From an uncultured Phycisphaerales bacterium (GTDB lineage Bacteria; Planctomycetota; Phycisphaerae; Phycisphaerales; SM1A02), in NCBI GenBank assembly GCA_949373145.1, contig CASICI010000011.1:1-64000 (forward strand): a stretch of DNA of 64,000 bases, read 5' to 3'. Below the pieces are notes generated by a model. That model searched no databases. It was not told where the DNA came from and saw only the letters and a program-made list of their open reading frames with translations. Made by a program: the position numbers and the translations under genes. This document shows, piece after piece, positions 30,873 through 39,204 of the stretch. The first letter of the stretch is position 1. Each line of letters opens with the position of its first letter.

Positions 30873-31733
30873 TCACTCGGTTTCGAGCAATTCCACATCG
30901 AAGACGAGCGTCGCTCGTGGGGGAATGGTGCGACCGTTGCCGTTGGGTCCGTAGCCGAGATCGAAGGGAATGATCAGCTTGCGCTTTCCGCCGACCTTCA
31001 TCGATCCCACGCCTTCGGTCCAGCCCTTGATGACTCGGTTGAGCGGGAAGCTGGTCGGTTCCCCGCGATCGACCGAGCTGTCGAACTTGGTTCCATCGAC
31101 GAGCCATCCGGTGTAGTGGACGCTGACGTTGGCGCTGCTGCTGCTGGGAGCGGCGCCGGTGCCTTCGACCATGTCGATGTAACGAAGTCCCGAGTCGGTG
31201 GTCTTCATCGGTTTGTCGCTGGCGTCTCCGGGAAGACCGGATGACGAGGTGTTCTCGATGATCTTGCCGGTGACGGCGTCGACCTTCATGTCATGTTTCA
31301 TGTTGTTTCCAAAGATGGTGACCATGATCGCGGGCGGGTCCGACATGAGGTCGAGCGTCGCATTCGAGCATCGTCCGGGCGTGTTTTCAAGTGAGGTCTT
31401 GATCGCATCGGTCAGTGTGACGTTGGGAGCGGTGATCGCGCCCGTCTTGCCGTCGACGAGGACGCGCATGGGAATGCCGGCCTTGTCGATGAAGATCTCG
31501 AATCGGACATCGGATCCGCTCGTGAGCGCCGTGGCACGGATGACGGTCGCCTTGCCTTCATCAGACGCCTTCGTGATCGCGTCCATCATGCTGAGGCTGG
31601 CGGTCTCGAGTTTGGCCTGCTCTTCGGCAGGGGGTGCTGGGAGCTGTGAGTAGTCTGTGTTCTGAGCCTGTGTCATCGTCGTGATTCCTGCAGCCGCCAT
31701 GAGGGCGACAAGTGCCATTTTTCGTGTCTTCAT
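30873..31733 (-). CDS. Exported PepSY-FKBP peptidyl-prolyl isomerase
   Basis: ATG 31733 opens a signal peptide ([20 protein letters not shown]), giving a 286-residue protein. The middle part (~45-160) has two PepSY-like halves, with [19 protein letters not shown] and [12 protein letters not shown]. The C-terminal ~110 residues form an FKBP domain with [36 protein letters not shown] and [20 protein letters not shown], the active-site pattern of FkpA-type isomerases. It should catalyse proline isomerisation of envelope proteins; PepSY domains often bind or inhibit proteases. It is divergent from a small lipoprotein gene 82 bp away. Confidence 0.85.
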   Translation of the reverse strand: MKTRKMALVALMAAAGITTMTQAQNTDYSQLPAPPAEEQAKLETASLSMMDAITKASDEGKATVIRATALTSGSDVRFEIFIDKAGIPMRVLVDGKTGAITAPNVTLTDAIKTSLENTPGRCSNATLDLMSDPPAIMVTIFGNNMKHDMKVDAVTGKIIENTSSSGLPGDASDKPMKTTDSGLRYIDMVEGTGAAPSSSSANVSVHYTGWLVDGTKFDSSVDRGEPTSFPLNRVIKGWTEGVGSMKVGGKRKLIIPFDLGYGPNGNGRTIPPRATLVFDVELLETE

Positions 31734-31815
31734 GATCAAGATCCTCCGTTCGATGGAATTGGTAAGGACCGATAGGATAGACTCGTCACGTCCACTTGTC
31801 CTGCGGAGCATGCTT

Positions 31816-32094
31816 ATGAAGAACACTTGTCTTCAGATCACCTTTCTCTCGGCTCTTTTTCTGGGTGTTTCACCCGGCTGCGAGCAGCAGGATCGACCCG
31901 TTGCGACCTCCGCACCCGATCCCGCCCCCACTGGGGACGAGGAAGTCGATACCAATGCCCTGAGAGCACCCGGGACCACCGGGTACTACAACGCACTCGG
32001 GGGTGCGAAACGGACGGCAGAGCGACTCACCGACAAGGTGGACGACTACAACCGCGAGCTCGATGACAAGATGGACGATCTCTTCGATCAGTGA
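31816..32094 (+). CDS. Small putative lipoprotein
   Basis: ATG 31816 has CGGAG 8 bp upstream and opens a signal sequence ([18 protein letters not shown]) ending in a Cys with a weak lipobox. The mature part is ~70 residues, with a Pro/Asp-rich stretch and a charged helix ([20 protein letters not shown]). No family recognised. It is convergent with the aminopeptidase gene 7 bp away. Confidence 0.6.
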   Translation: MKNTCLQITFLSALFLGVSPGCEQQDRPVATSAPDPAPTGDEEVDTNALRAPGTTGYYNALGGAKRTAERLTDKVDDYNRELDDKMDDLFDQ

Positions 32095-32101
32095 GACCGG
32101 T

Positions 32102-33223
32102 TCACTTCAGCTGATCGGGGTTCAGGCATTCCAGGTCCTCGACCACGAAGATGCCGTCCTTGCGCACCAGTTCTCCATCGAAATGGATCTCTCCACCCCC
32201 GTAGTCGGCGCGCTGGATGAGAACGTTGTCCCAGTGAATCTCTGAACGGTTCCCATTGTCGGCCTCTTCATACGCCTGACCGGGTGTGAAGTGGATGCTG
32301 CCCGCGATCTTCTCATCGAACAGCGTGTCCTTCATCGGATGGAGGACGTAGGGATTGAAGCCGATCGCGAATTCACCCACGTAGCGTGCGCCCTCGTCGG
32401 TGTTCAGGATCGTCTCCAGCTTGTCGGCATTCCGGTCACTGTGTGATTCCACGATCTTTCCCTTTGAAAACACCAGTCTGATGTTCTCGAACGAGATGCC
32501 GTTGTAGAGCGTGGGGGTGTTGTAGTGCATGATCCCCTCGACCGAATCACGCACCGGGGCGGTGAAGCATTCGCCGTCCGGAATGTTGTGCGAACCGCAG
32601 CATGGGATGCTCGGGATGTCCTTGATCGAGAAGCTCAGGTCGGTGTCGCCGGGTCCGACCAGTCTGACCTGGTCGGTTCGATCCATCCGAGCGGTGAGTT
32701 TCTCGGCGGCGGTCTGCATGCGTTGGTAATCCGCGGTGCAGACGTTGAAGTAGAAGTCTTCGAACGCGCTGGTACTCATCTGCGCCAGCTGGGCCATGCC
32801 CGCGTTCGGCCATCTCAGGACGCACCATCTCGTCTTCTTGACTCGCTCGTCGAAGTGGACCGGTTTCATGTAGAGCTGGCCGCGCGCCTTCATCCGATCT
32901 TCGGGAACGTCTGAAAGCTCGCTGGCGTTGGCCGATCCTCGCAGGCCGATGTAGGCATCCATCTTCTTCATTCTGAAGACGTCGATGTCCGCCATGGCGG
33001 TGATCTGATCGTCCGAGATGTCCATGAGCTGGGCTCGCTGGATCCGGCTCTGGTGGGGTGCGACGTGGACATGACCCCCGGCGGCTCTGCCTTGTTCGAT
33101 CAAGGCGATGATCATCTCCTCCGGAATGTCCCAGGTCTCGACGAGCAGATGTTCGCCTTTCTGGAGCTTGGTGGAGTGTTCGATCAGGGTCCTGGCGAGT
33201 CGGTCGTATCGTTCGTCGTTCAT
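32102..33223 (-). CDS. M29 family metallo-aminopeptidase
   Basis: The 373-residue protein matches thermophilic (AmpS/AmpT-type) M29 aminopeptidases, cytoplasmic enzymes with two metal ions that remove N-terminal residues. The signature HNIPDGECFTAPVRDSVEG contains the first metal-binding Glu; GEFAIGFNPYV, the His of SIHFTPG and the final EIHWDNV supply the others. Its ATG overlaps the stop of the HAD gene by 4 bp (ATGA), so it is the third gene of a coupled operon with threonine aldolase and the phosphatase. Confidence 0.9.
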   Translation of the reverse strand: MNDERYDRLARTLIEHSTKLQKGEHLLVETWDIPEEMIIALIEQGRAAGGHVHVAPHQSRIQRAQLMDISDDQITAMADIDVFRMKKMDAYIGLRGSANASELSDVPEDRMKARGQLYMKPVHFDERVKKTRWCVLRWPNAGMAQLAQMSTSAFEDFYFNVCTADYQRMQTAAEKLTARMDRTDQVRLVGPGDTDLSFSIKDIPSIPCCGSHNIPDGECFTAPVRDSVEGIMHYNTPTLYNGISFENIRLVFSKGKIVESHSDRNADKLETILNTDEGARYVGEFAIGFNPYVLHPMKDTLFDEKIAGSIHFTPGQAYEEADNGNRSEIHWDNVLIQRADYGGGEIHFDGELVRKDGIFVVEDLECLNPDQLK

Positions 33224-33912
33224 CGTTGGTGTTCCTTCACAAGTCCGGACAGAAGTTCCGGAGTCAGTTCCTTCAGTTCATGAATGACTCGCTCCGCAGC
33301 GGCGAGTTCCTTCGCATCGTGGCCGGTCGAGAGGATGCCGATCGCGGGCATGCCCGCGCGGTGCGCCGCCTCGATTCCGGCGGCGGCGTCCTCCACCACG
33401 ATGCAGTGTTCGGGCGGGCATCCGAGTCTTTCTGCGGCAAGCAGGAAACCATCCGGTTCGGGTTTTCCGCGCGTCACATCGCACCCGCAGACGATCGCTT
33501 TCAGGCAGGTCTCGATACCGAGTTCACGGTTGCACAGTTCGATGTTCTCTCCGGGAGCGCTCGAGCCGATCGCAAGACGAAAGCCGACATCGTGGAGTCG
33601 GCTCATCATGTCCCGTGCCCCGATCATCTCGGGGAAGTTCTCGCTGATGATCGCCCGAAAGGCGGCTTCCTTCTCGTCGGCGATCGTTCCGGAGCGTTCA
33701 TCGTCCGGAACGTCCCTGCCGGCGCGGACCCAGTTTTCACCGATGATCTCCGGGTTTCTTCGACCGAAGTCCCTGATGAAATCAGTCGGTCCGTATTCGA
33801 TGCCATGCGTGTCCATGGTCGATTTCCAGGAGGCATAGTGGGCATCGTGGCTGTCGGTCAGCGTGCCATCCATGTCGAAGATGACACCGATCATGTCGTT
33901 CGCGATCGTCAT
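33220..33912 (-). CDS. HAD-family phosphatase, beta-phosphoglucomutase-like
   Basis: The 230-residue protein has all HAD motifs: GVIFDMDGTLTDSHD (nucleophile Asp), AIGSSAPGENIE (motif II), the Lys of RGKPEPDGFLLAAERLG, and VVEDAAAGIEAAHRAGM (motif III/IV). The cap domain is of the alpha-helical type seen in beta-phosphoglucomutase and phosphoglycolate phosphatase. The substrate is not clear. ATG 33912 lies at the stop of the threonine aldolase gene and is chosen because the upstream 55 codons lie inside that gene. It is coupled to the M29 peptidase. Confidence 0.88.
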   Translation of the reverse strand: MTIANDMIGVIFDMDGTLTDSHDAHYASWKSTMDTHGIEYGPTDFIRDFGRRNPEIIGENWVRAGRDVPDDERSGTIADEKEAAFRAIISENFPEMIGARDMMSRLHDVGFRLAIGSSAPGENIELCNRELGIETCLKAIVCGCDVTRGKPEPDGFLLAAERLGCPPEHCIVVEDAAAGIEAAHRAGMPAIGILSTGHDAKELAAAERVIHELKELTPELLSGLVKEHQR

Positions 33913-34982
33913 CGAGGCGCCTTCTCCGAGGTCAGTCCCAGGTTCGACGAGACCGTGCGACAGACTTCTGCCGCCTGCAGGATCTTCGAGCGGTCGACAT
34001 CGAGATGTGTCACCGCCCTCACCATGTACGGTCCCAGAGGGATCATCTGAACGCCGGCACGGGCCAGTTCGGCGCAATACTGCGCGCCGTCTGGTCCGGT
34101 CTCTTCAAGAGCGAAGAAGACCATGTTCGTCGGCGTGGCCTCCGGATCGAGTCTCAATGTGATCCCCGGAACGCCTTGCAATTCCCGTGCAAGCAGTTTG
34201 GCGTTCTCATGATCCTCCACCAGTCGTTCCAGATGATGATCCAATGCATGGATGGCGGCCGCGGCCAGCATGCCCGCCTGACGCATCGAGCCACCCAGCA
34301 TCTTTCTGAATCGTCTCGCACGCGTGATCATCTTCTCTGGTCCGACCAGCGCGGATCCCACCGGTGCGCCCAGTCCCTTCGAGAAGCAGACCGAGACGCT
34401 GTCGGCGGACGTCGCGAAGGTCCTGGCGTCGTATCCGCAGGCCGCCACCGCATTGAAGAGTCGTGCGCCGTCCACATGGACATGCAGTCCGTGGTTTCTC
34501 GCCTGAAAGGCGACATCCTCGAAATCCTCCAGACGCCAGGGGATGCCTCCACCACGGTTGTGCGTGTTCTCGACCACGAGCATTCTGTCGAATGGATTGT
34601 GATCGTCGACACCTCGCATGGCTGCCTTGATGTCGTCCGCGGTGAAGATCCCGCCTTCGCCTTCAAGCATCGCGATCATGCATCCGGACAGAGCGGCAGG
34701 ACCACCGGTCTCGTAATGGATGATGTGACTGTCCCGGTGGGCGATGATCTCATCGCCGCCTTCGCAGATGGATCGAATCGCAAGTTGATTGGCCATCGTT
34801 CCACTGGGGGTGAACAGAGCGGCTTCCTTGCCCAGCAGATCGGAGATCTTTCGCTCAAGCGCCTTCACCGTGGGATCGTCGCCCAGAACGTCATCCCCAA
34901 GTTCCGCCGAGTGCATGGCGGCATGCATGGCGTCGGTGGGGCGGGTCACGGTATCACTGCGCAGGTCGATGCTCTCTGTCAT
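33909..34982 (-). CDS. L-threonine aldolase
   Basis: The 357-residue PLP enzyme of the beta-eliminating lyase/GLY1 family cleaves threonine or allo-threonine to glycine and acetaldehyde. IDLRSDTVTRPTDAM at the N-terminus and FTPSGTMANQLAI are family hallmarks; the PLP Lys lies in SVCFSKGLGAPVGS and the His/Asp pair in HVDGARLFNA. It is the first gene of a three-gene operon in which all junctions overlap by 4 bp. Confidence 0.93.
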   Translation of the reverse strand: MTESIDLRSDTVTRPTDAMHAAMHSAELGDDVLGDDPTVKALERKISDLLGKEAALFTPSGTMANQLAIRSICEGGDEIIAHRDSHIIHYETGGPAALSGCMIAMLEGEGGIFTADDIKAAMRGVDDHNPFDRMLVVENTHNRGGGIPWRLEDFEDVAFQARNHGLHVHVDGARLFNAVAACGYDARTFATSADSVSVCFSKGLGAPVGSALVGPEKMITRARRFRKMLGGSMRQAGMLAAAAIHALDHHLERLVEDHENAKLLARELQGVPGITLRLDPEATPTNMVFFALEETGPDGAQYCAELARAGVQMIPLGPYMVRAVTHLDVDRSKILQAAEVCRTVSSNLGLTSEKAPR

Positions 34983-35003
34983 TCAAGGACTGTAGCACTT
35001 CGA

Positions 35004-35756
35004 TCAGTCCGAGAGTGGCTCGACCGCGGCAACCTTGGTGTCCTTGTCGGAGAGGGGGATCATGGTCAGCCCACCCGACGCTTCGGCGGTCAAATCGAAG
35101 ACCTGACCTCGTGTGACCGGCTTGTAGACGGCTTCCCCTTGAGCGACTCGAACGCCCCATCTTCGAGCTTCCTCGGCATCGGTGGCGAGCTTCCAGAAGC
35201 TTCGCCAGACCGCTCGCTCGAAACGCGCTTCATCGCTCAGCGCGTAGCCGTCTGGAATGCCTCCGGGGGTGTCGATCAGCAGTCCGTCTCGTGGCGACAT
35301 TCGATCCGAATAGACCCTTCTCAAAAGGATCAGACTTCTCCCGGCGAAAGGGTCTCCCTGGGCGACCTGTTCATGATCGAACCGGACGGTCCAGGCATCC
35401 ACGAAGAGGACGTCACCCGGGATGGTGTATTCGCGTCTTCCGAGTTCGGTTCCCTGCTCATCCACTTCGATGAAACGGAGATCGGTGCTGAGCACCTCGC
35501 CCTCGGCGTTCGAGTTCTGGTTGAGAATCTCGATTCGCGCCAGCCGACTGGTCCTCCCCAGACGCTCGATCATCGCATCACGGGTCTCGATTTCAGCGTC
35601 CATCTTCTGCTCGAGCATCGCCACTTCGGCCCTGAGGGCCTGTTCTCGGCCCTGAATTCCGTACCAAAGACACAATGAGACCACTCCGCCGAAAACGATC
35701 GTCAGCAGGAGTATTCTCACCAGGGAGCCGAAAGATGGTGCGGTCGCTACGCTCAT
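35004..35756 (-). CDS. Membrane-anchored protein with coiled coil, unknown function
   Basis: The 250-residue protein has one N-terminal membrane helix (SLVRILLLTIVFGGVVSLCL), a coiled coil (~37-70, REQALRAEVAMLEQKMDAEI) and a beta-rich domain facing the periplasm. No family recognised. It ends 21 bp upstream of the threonine aldolase start on the same strand and may be cotranscribed with that operon; it is divergent from the large secreted gene at 35814. Confidence 0.6.
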   Translation of the reverse strand: MSVATAPSFGSLVRILLLTIVFGGVVSLCLWYGIQGREQALRAEVAMLEQKMDAEIETRDAMIERLGRTSRLARIEILNQNSNAEGEVLSTDLRFIEVDEQGTELGRREYTIPGDVLFVDAWTVRFDHEQVAQGDPFAGRSLILLRRVYSDRMSPRDGLLIDTPGGIPDGYALSDEARFERAVWRSFWKLATDAEEARRWGVRVAQGEAVYKPVTRGQVFDLTAEASGGLTMIPLSDKDTKVAAVEPLSD

Positions 35757-35813
35757 GTCATTCCTATCGGCATTCCACGGGAGAAGTCGCCGTCAAACGC
35801 CGATAGTTCCTTT

Positions 35814-38483
35814 ATGAACATGCTGTACACGCTCATTTTGACCATTCTGGCCCCCTTCGTGACCCCGGTCACGGCTCAGGATGCCGTGGCGCCCGACCGA
35901 TTCCTGGTGGCGCAGCAACGAAAAGTCGCGTTTTTCGGCTTTGAAGAGGTTGGTAGCTTCTTCACGCCACTTCCAGCGCCCTTTTTTCGGGTGCTGACCT
36001 CCGTCACCAGCCGTCCTGGATTCCCTCCCTTCGGTTCGGTGGGCGTTGATGAGTCCGTGGCGTTTTCTGGTGACTGGTCCCTCGCATTCGACGTCGATGG
36101 GGCGTCGATCGCTGTGGCAGTGCCCACGGCCCGGATTCCGATCTATCCCCAGAGTGAATACGAGGTTCGGGTCCGTGTTCGAACGTCCGGGCTCGCTCAT
36201 GCAGGGGCGTCGCTGGTGGTTCGACTTCATGATCTCGACGGGAGAGAGATTCCCGGAACGAAACGTGAATCGGTCCCCGTCCGCACCAACGGCGAGTGGA
36301 CGATGCTGTCGGTTCGTCCGCCCACCGACATTCAATCCGCGGCCGATCTCACCTTCGAGCTCCACCTCAAGCAGGATGAGAGACCGGATCTTTCCGGCAA
36401 GGTCTGGTTTGATGAGATCGAGGTCTGGCAGCTTCCTCGCATGAGCCTGACGGCTCGACCGATCTCCGGGGTCACCCGGTTGCCCGAGCGGCCGACCCTG
36501 AAAGCGTCCTTGAACGACCTCGCCACCGGAACGCTGACTGCGGTCCTCAGCGTCTTCGACCTCGACGGTACGCTTCGCGTGGAACGTCGTGAGCCGATCT
36601 CCCGAGGAAGAACATCTCTGGTTCTGAACTTCGACGATCTTCCGGTGGGGTGGTATCGAGGACGTCTGTCCCTTCTCGATGGCGACACCCTGCTTGCCCG
36701 CGAGGATCAGGCGCTCGCGATTCTTCCTGAATCCAGCCGCAGCACCCTGACCTACGAGGCACCCCATTTCGGTGTGTCCTTTTCCGATTCCTTCGAGGAT
36801 CCGGCTGCTTCCGAACTGGAGTTCGCGTCGGTGCTTCGCCCTGATTACGTTTCGGTTCCGGTCTGGCAGTCGGGACGCCCCGCTCGTCTGGATTCCGAAC
36901 GTTCCAGAGGCATGGACGCCTTCGTCGATGCCCTGCATGCGTCCGGAATCGAGCCCGTGTTCGAACTTTCGGGACTTCCTTCCGATCTCACTCTGCAGAA
37001 CATCGGGCGGACGGGTGATGACGACGTCCTCGAGCTGATCGGTCGCGGTGATCTCAAGGTCCTTGATCTTCTGTCCAACTGGATGGCTCAGTACGGCGAC
37101 GAGGTTTCTCGTTGGCGAGTCGATTCCCCCGGCCGGGTGAGTCCGCTTCAGATCGATTCAGCTCTGGGTGAGATCGATCAACGCACTCGTACCTTCGTGG
37201 CGGCTCCGATCCTCGAGCTCGACGTGGATATTCTCGATTCTCGGTCGGACTCCGACGACTCCAAAACCTTCGAGACAGAATTCCTTCCGATGCGTTTCCT
37301 CGGTGACGGCTTCGATGGTCCGCTTCGCAATGGCGAGTCAAGTGGTCTTCTGGTGATCGATTCCGGACGTGCTTTTCAAGATGATCGAATGCGAGCCACT
37401 CGCGTGGCCCGTGATCTCGTCGAAGCGTGGGCCCGTGGAGTGGACTATCTCGAGCTTGAAGCGCCCTGGAACCAGAGAAGTGGCGCCTTCTCTCTCAAGG
37501 GCCTCGATGCCGCCGGATACGTCTTTCACATGATCGCGTCACGGTTGTCGGCTCGCGGGCCACAGATTCCAGTTCCCCTGGGACGAGGACTGAATGCCTA
37601 TCTCCTCAAGGGGGAGTCCGAAGAACCCATGATCGTGGCCTGGGCGACCGAAGGCTCCGCCACCATGGAACTCGCTCCGGAATTCGGTTCGATCCGCATC
37701 ACCTCGATCGATGGGACCACTTCATCCCTGCTCGATGCCCGAGGTCCCCGTCTGATTCAGCTCGACGATGCGCCCGTCTTTCTGACCGGATTCGACAAGA
37801 AGATCGCACGGTTTCGAGCCGAAGCGTCGATGACGCCGGAATTCATCGAAGCCTCCACCGGTGTCCATGAATGCATGTTCAGCCTGCACAATCCCTGGAC
37901 CGAAGCCATCGAAGTCCGTCTTCGCCCCGTCGGGCCCGCCAGTTTCCGTTTTCAGCCCATGAGCCGTCGTGTCACGATCCAGCCCGGAGCTCGAGAGCGA
38001 GTGGGGTTCGAATTCACGTTTCCCAGAACCCAGGTCGATGGCGCGCTTGATCTGCGATTGAGTGCCGAGATCATCGGTGCCCAGGAACAGACCGCCCAGT
38101 TGCTGGTTCCGACGAGTGTCCAATCAAGTCGCATGGCGTTGGAAAGTTCCTGGCGTCTTTCGCGTGATGCCGGCGGACGTGACAATGGAGTCCTCGTCAG
38201 TCTTTCCGCCTACAACAGCGGCAGCACTCCCTTGCTGCTCGAGGCGTTCTGCTCCGCGGTCGGATTCGCACCGATGCGCAAGGCGATGCCTGAAATCCTT
38301 CCCGGTGAGACGACCACCCGAACCTTCTTCTATCCGGATGGCCAGAACGTTCTGCCCGGGCGCGAGATCCTGGTGGGGCTTTCGGAACTCGAATCAGATG
38401 GGTATCTGGTCCGTCGGCTCGCGATCACCGAGGATGTGGGTTCCCTGTTGGTGACGGAACCGGTTCTCGATGACATGGAGTGA
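35814..38483 (+). CDS. Large secreted beta-rich protein of unknown function
   Basis: The 889-residue protein has a signal peptide (MLYTLILTILAPFVTPVTAQ). Residues ~45-210 look like a jelly-roll carbohydrate-binding domain (SGDWSLAFDVDG, YEVRVRVRTSGLAHAG, KVWFDEIEVWQ). A middle part (~300-600) has barrel-like features (FGVSFSDSF, VPVWQSGRPARLD, GVDYLELEAPWNQRSG), and the last ~250 residues are beta-sandwich-like (TIQPGARERVGFEFTFP). The layout resembles extracellular glycan-active proteins, but no catalytic pair was identified. It ends 11 bp from the convergent 38495 gene. Confidence 0.6.
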   Translation: MNMLYTLILTILAPFVTPVTAQDAVAPDRFLVAQQRKVAFFGFEEVGSFFTPLPAPFFRVLTSVTSRPGFPPFGSVGVDESVAFSGDWSLAFDVDGASIAVAVPTARIPIYPQSEYEVRVRVRTSGLAHAGASLVVRLHDLDGREIPGTKRESVPVRTNGEWTMLSVRPPTDIQSAADLTFELHLKQDERPDLSGKVWFDEIEVWQLPRMSLTARPISGVTRLPERPTLKASLNDLATGTLTAVLSVFDLDGTLRVERREPISRGRTSLVLNFDDLPVGWYRGRLSLLDGDTLLAREDQALAILPESSRSTLTYEAPHFGVSFSDSFEDPAASELEFASVLRPDYVSVPVWQSGRPARLDSERSRGMDAFVDALHASGIEPVFELSGLPSDLTLQNIGRTGDDDVLELIGRGDLKVLDLLSNWMAQYGDEVSRWRVDSPGRVSPLQIDSALGEIDQRTRTFVAAPILELDVDILDSRSDSDDSKTFETEFLPMRFLGDGFDGPLRNGESSGLLVIDSGRAFQDDRMRATRVARDLVEAWARGVDYLELEAPWNQRSGAFSLKGLDAAGYVFHMIASRLSARGPQIPVPLGRGLNAYLLKGESEEPMIVAWATEGSATMELAPEFGSIRITSIDGTTSSLLDARGPRLIQLDDAPVFLTGFDKKIARFRAEASMTPEFIEASTGVHECMFSLHNPWTEAIEVRLRPVGPASFRFQPMSRRVTIQPGARERVGFEFTFPRTQVDGALDLRLSAEIIGAQEQTAQLLVPTSVQSSRMALESSWRLSRDAGGRDNGVLVSLSAYNSGSTPLLLEAFCSAVGFAPMRKAMPEILPGETTTRTFFYPDGQNVLPGREILVGLSELESDGYLVRRLAITEDVGSLLVTEPVLDDME

Positions 38484-38494
38484 GCTTCCGCGCG

Positions 38495-39067
38495 TCACAG
38501 AGCTCGTTCGGGGGCTCGGCCCATCAACGACTCGAAGATGATTCGAGTGATCTCCCAGCGGCCCTGCTCGTCCTCATCGACTTCGAAACTCCAGGTGGTG
38601 GGTACCAGGCCGTAGCTGCCGCTGGTCGACGTCCTGCAGGACAGGAAGACCAGTGCGCCACCCTGGCCGTTCGATTCACCTCTGAGGCGGATCACCCAGT
38701 TTTCCGTGATTCGATTGCGCCCCGAGAGGGTCTTGAAAGACGCCTGAACCGCCGAAAACGGTTGCCCAGGTCTGGTCACGCTGCCAAGGTGAAGTGATGC
38801 CTCCGGCGAGATGCGCTGCAACATCCCTTCGACATCACCTGCCTCCGCCGCATCGACCAGTTCCGAGACCACCCGTTCTCCGTGTTCCGCGGAGGTCGTC
38901 ACCAGTGCATCCAGCGCAAAGACCAGACCTGCCAGGCCCACGGCTGCGAGGCTGGCGATCAGCACTCGGCTCTCTCCGGTTCGAAGGAAGCCGATGATGA
39001 GAATGAGCCCCACGACCCCTGAAATGATCCCGATGGGCCAGGGGTTCTCTAGAAAATAGTGACTCAT
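38495..39067 (-). CDS. Membrane protein with SnoaL/NTF2-like domain
   Basis: The 190-residue protein has two N-terminal membrane helices (IGIISGVVGLILIIGFL and VLIASLAAVGLAGLVFALDA), then a ~120-residue domain with the pattern of NTF2-like folds (LVDAAEAGDVEGMLQRISPE near its start and WSFEVDEDEQGRWEITRI near its end). Function unknown. Divergent from the Maf-fusion operon. Confidence 0.55.
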   Translation of the reverse strand: MSHYFLENPWPIGIISGVVGLILIIGFLRTGESRVLIASLAAVGLAGLVFALDALVTTSAEHGERVVSELVDAAEAGDVEGMLQRISPEASLHLGSVTRPGQPFSAVQASFKTLSGRNRITENWVIRLRGESNGQGGALVFLSCRTSTSGSYGLVPTTWSFEVDEDEQGRWEITRIIFESLMGRAPERAL

Positions 39068-39204
39068 GGACGTCTCCAGTGGGCATGTTTCTCCAGTTCA
39101 AATGGACTGGGGACCGATAATTACACTATATGGAATCCGATTCGTCGGGTCGTCATGGTTGATCGTTCGCCTGACGTTTTTCACTTCATGCATTTCAAGG
39201 CAGC

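Noticed and set aside
34005-35678. 557-codon plus-strand frame across the threonine aldolase and coiled-coil genes
   Set aside because: Antisense to a clear PLP enzyme and without any family feature; it reflects GC-rich codon bias.
35793-36938. 381-codon minus-strand frame opposite the large secreted gene
   Set aside because: Antisense shadow with high Arg/Gly/His content and no motif.
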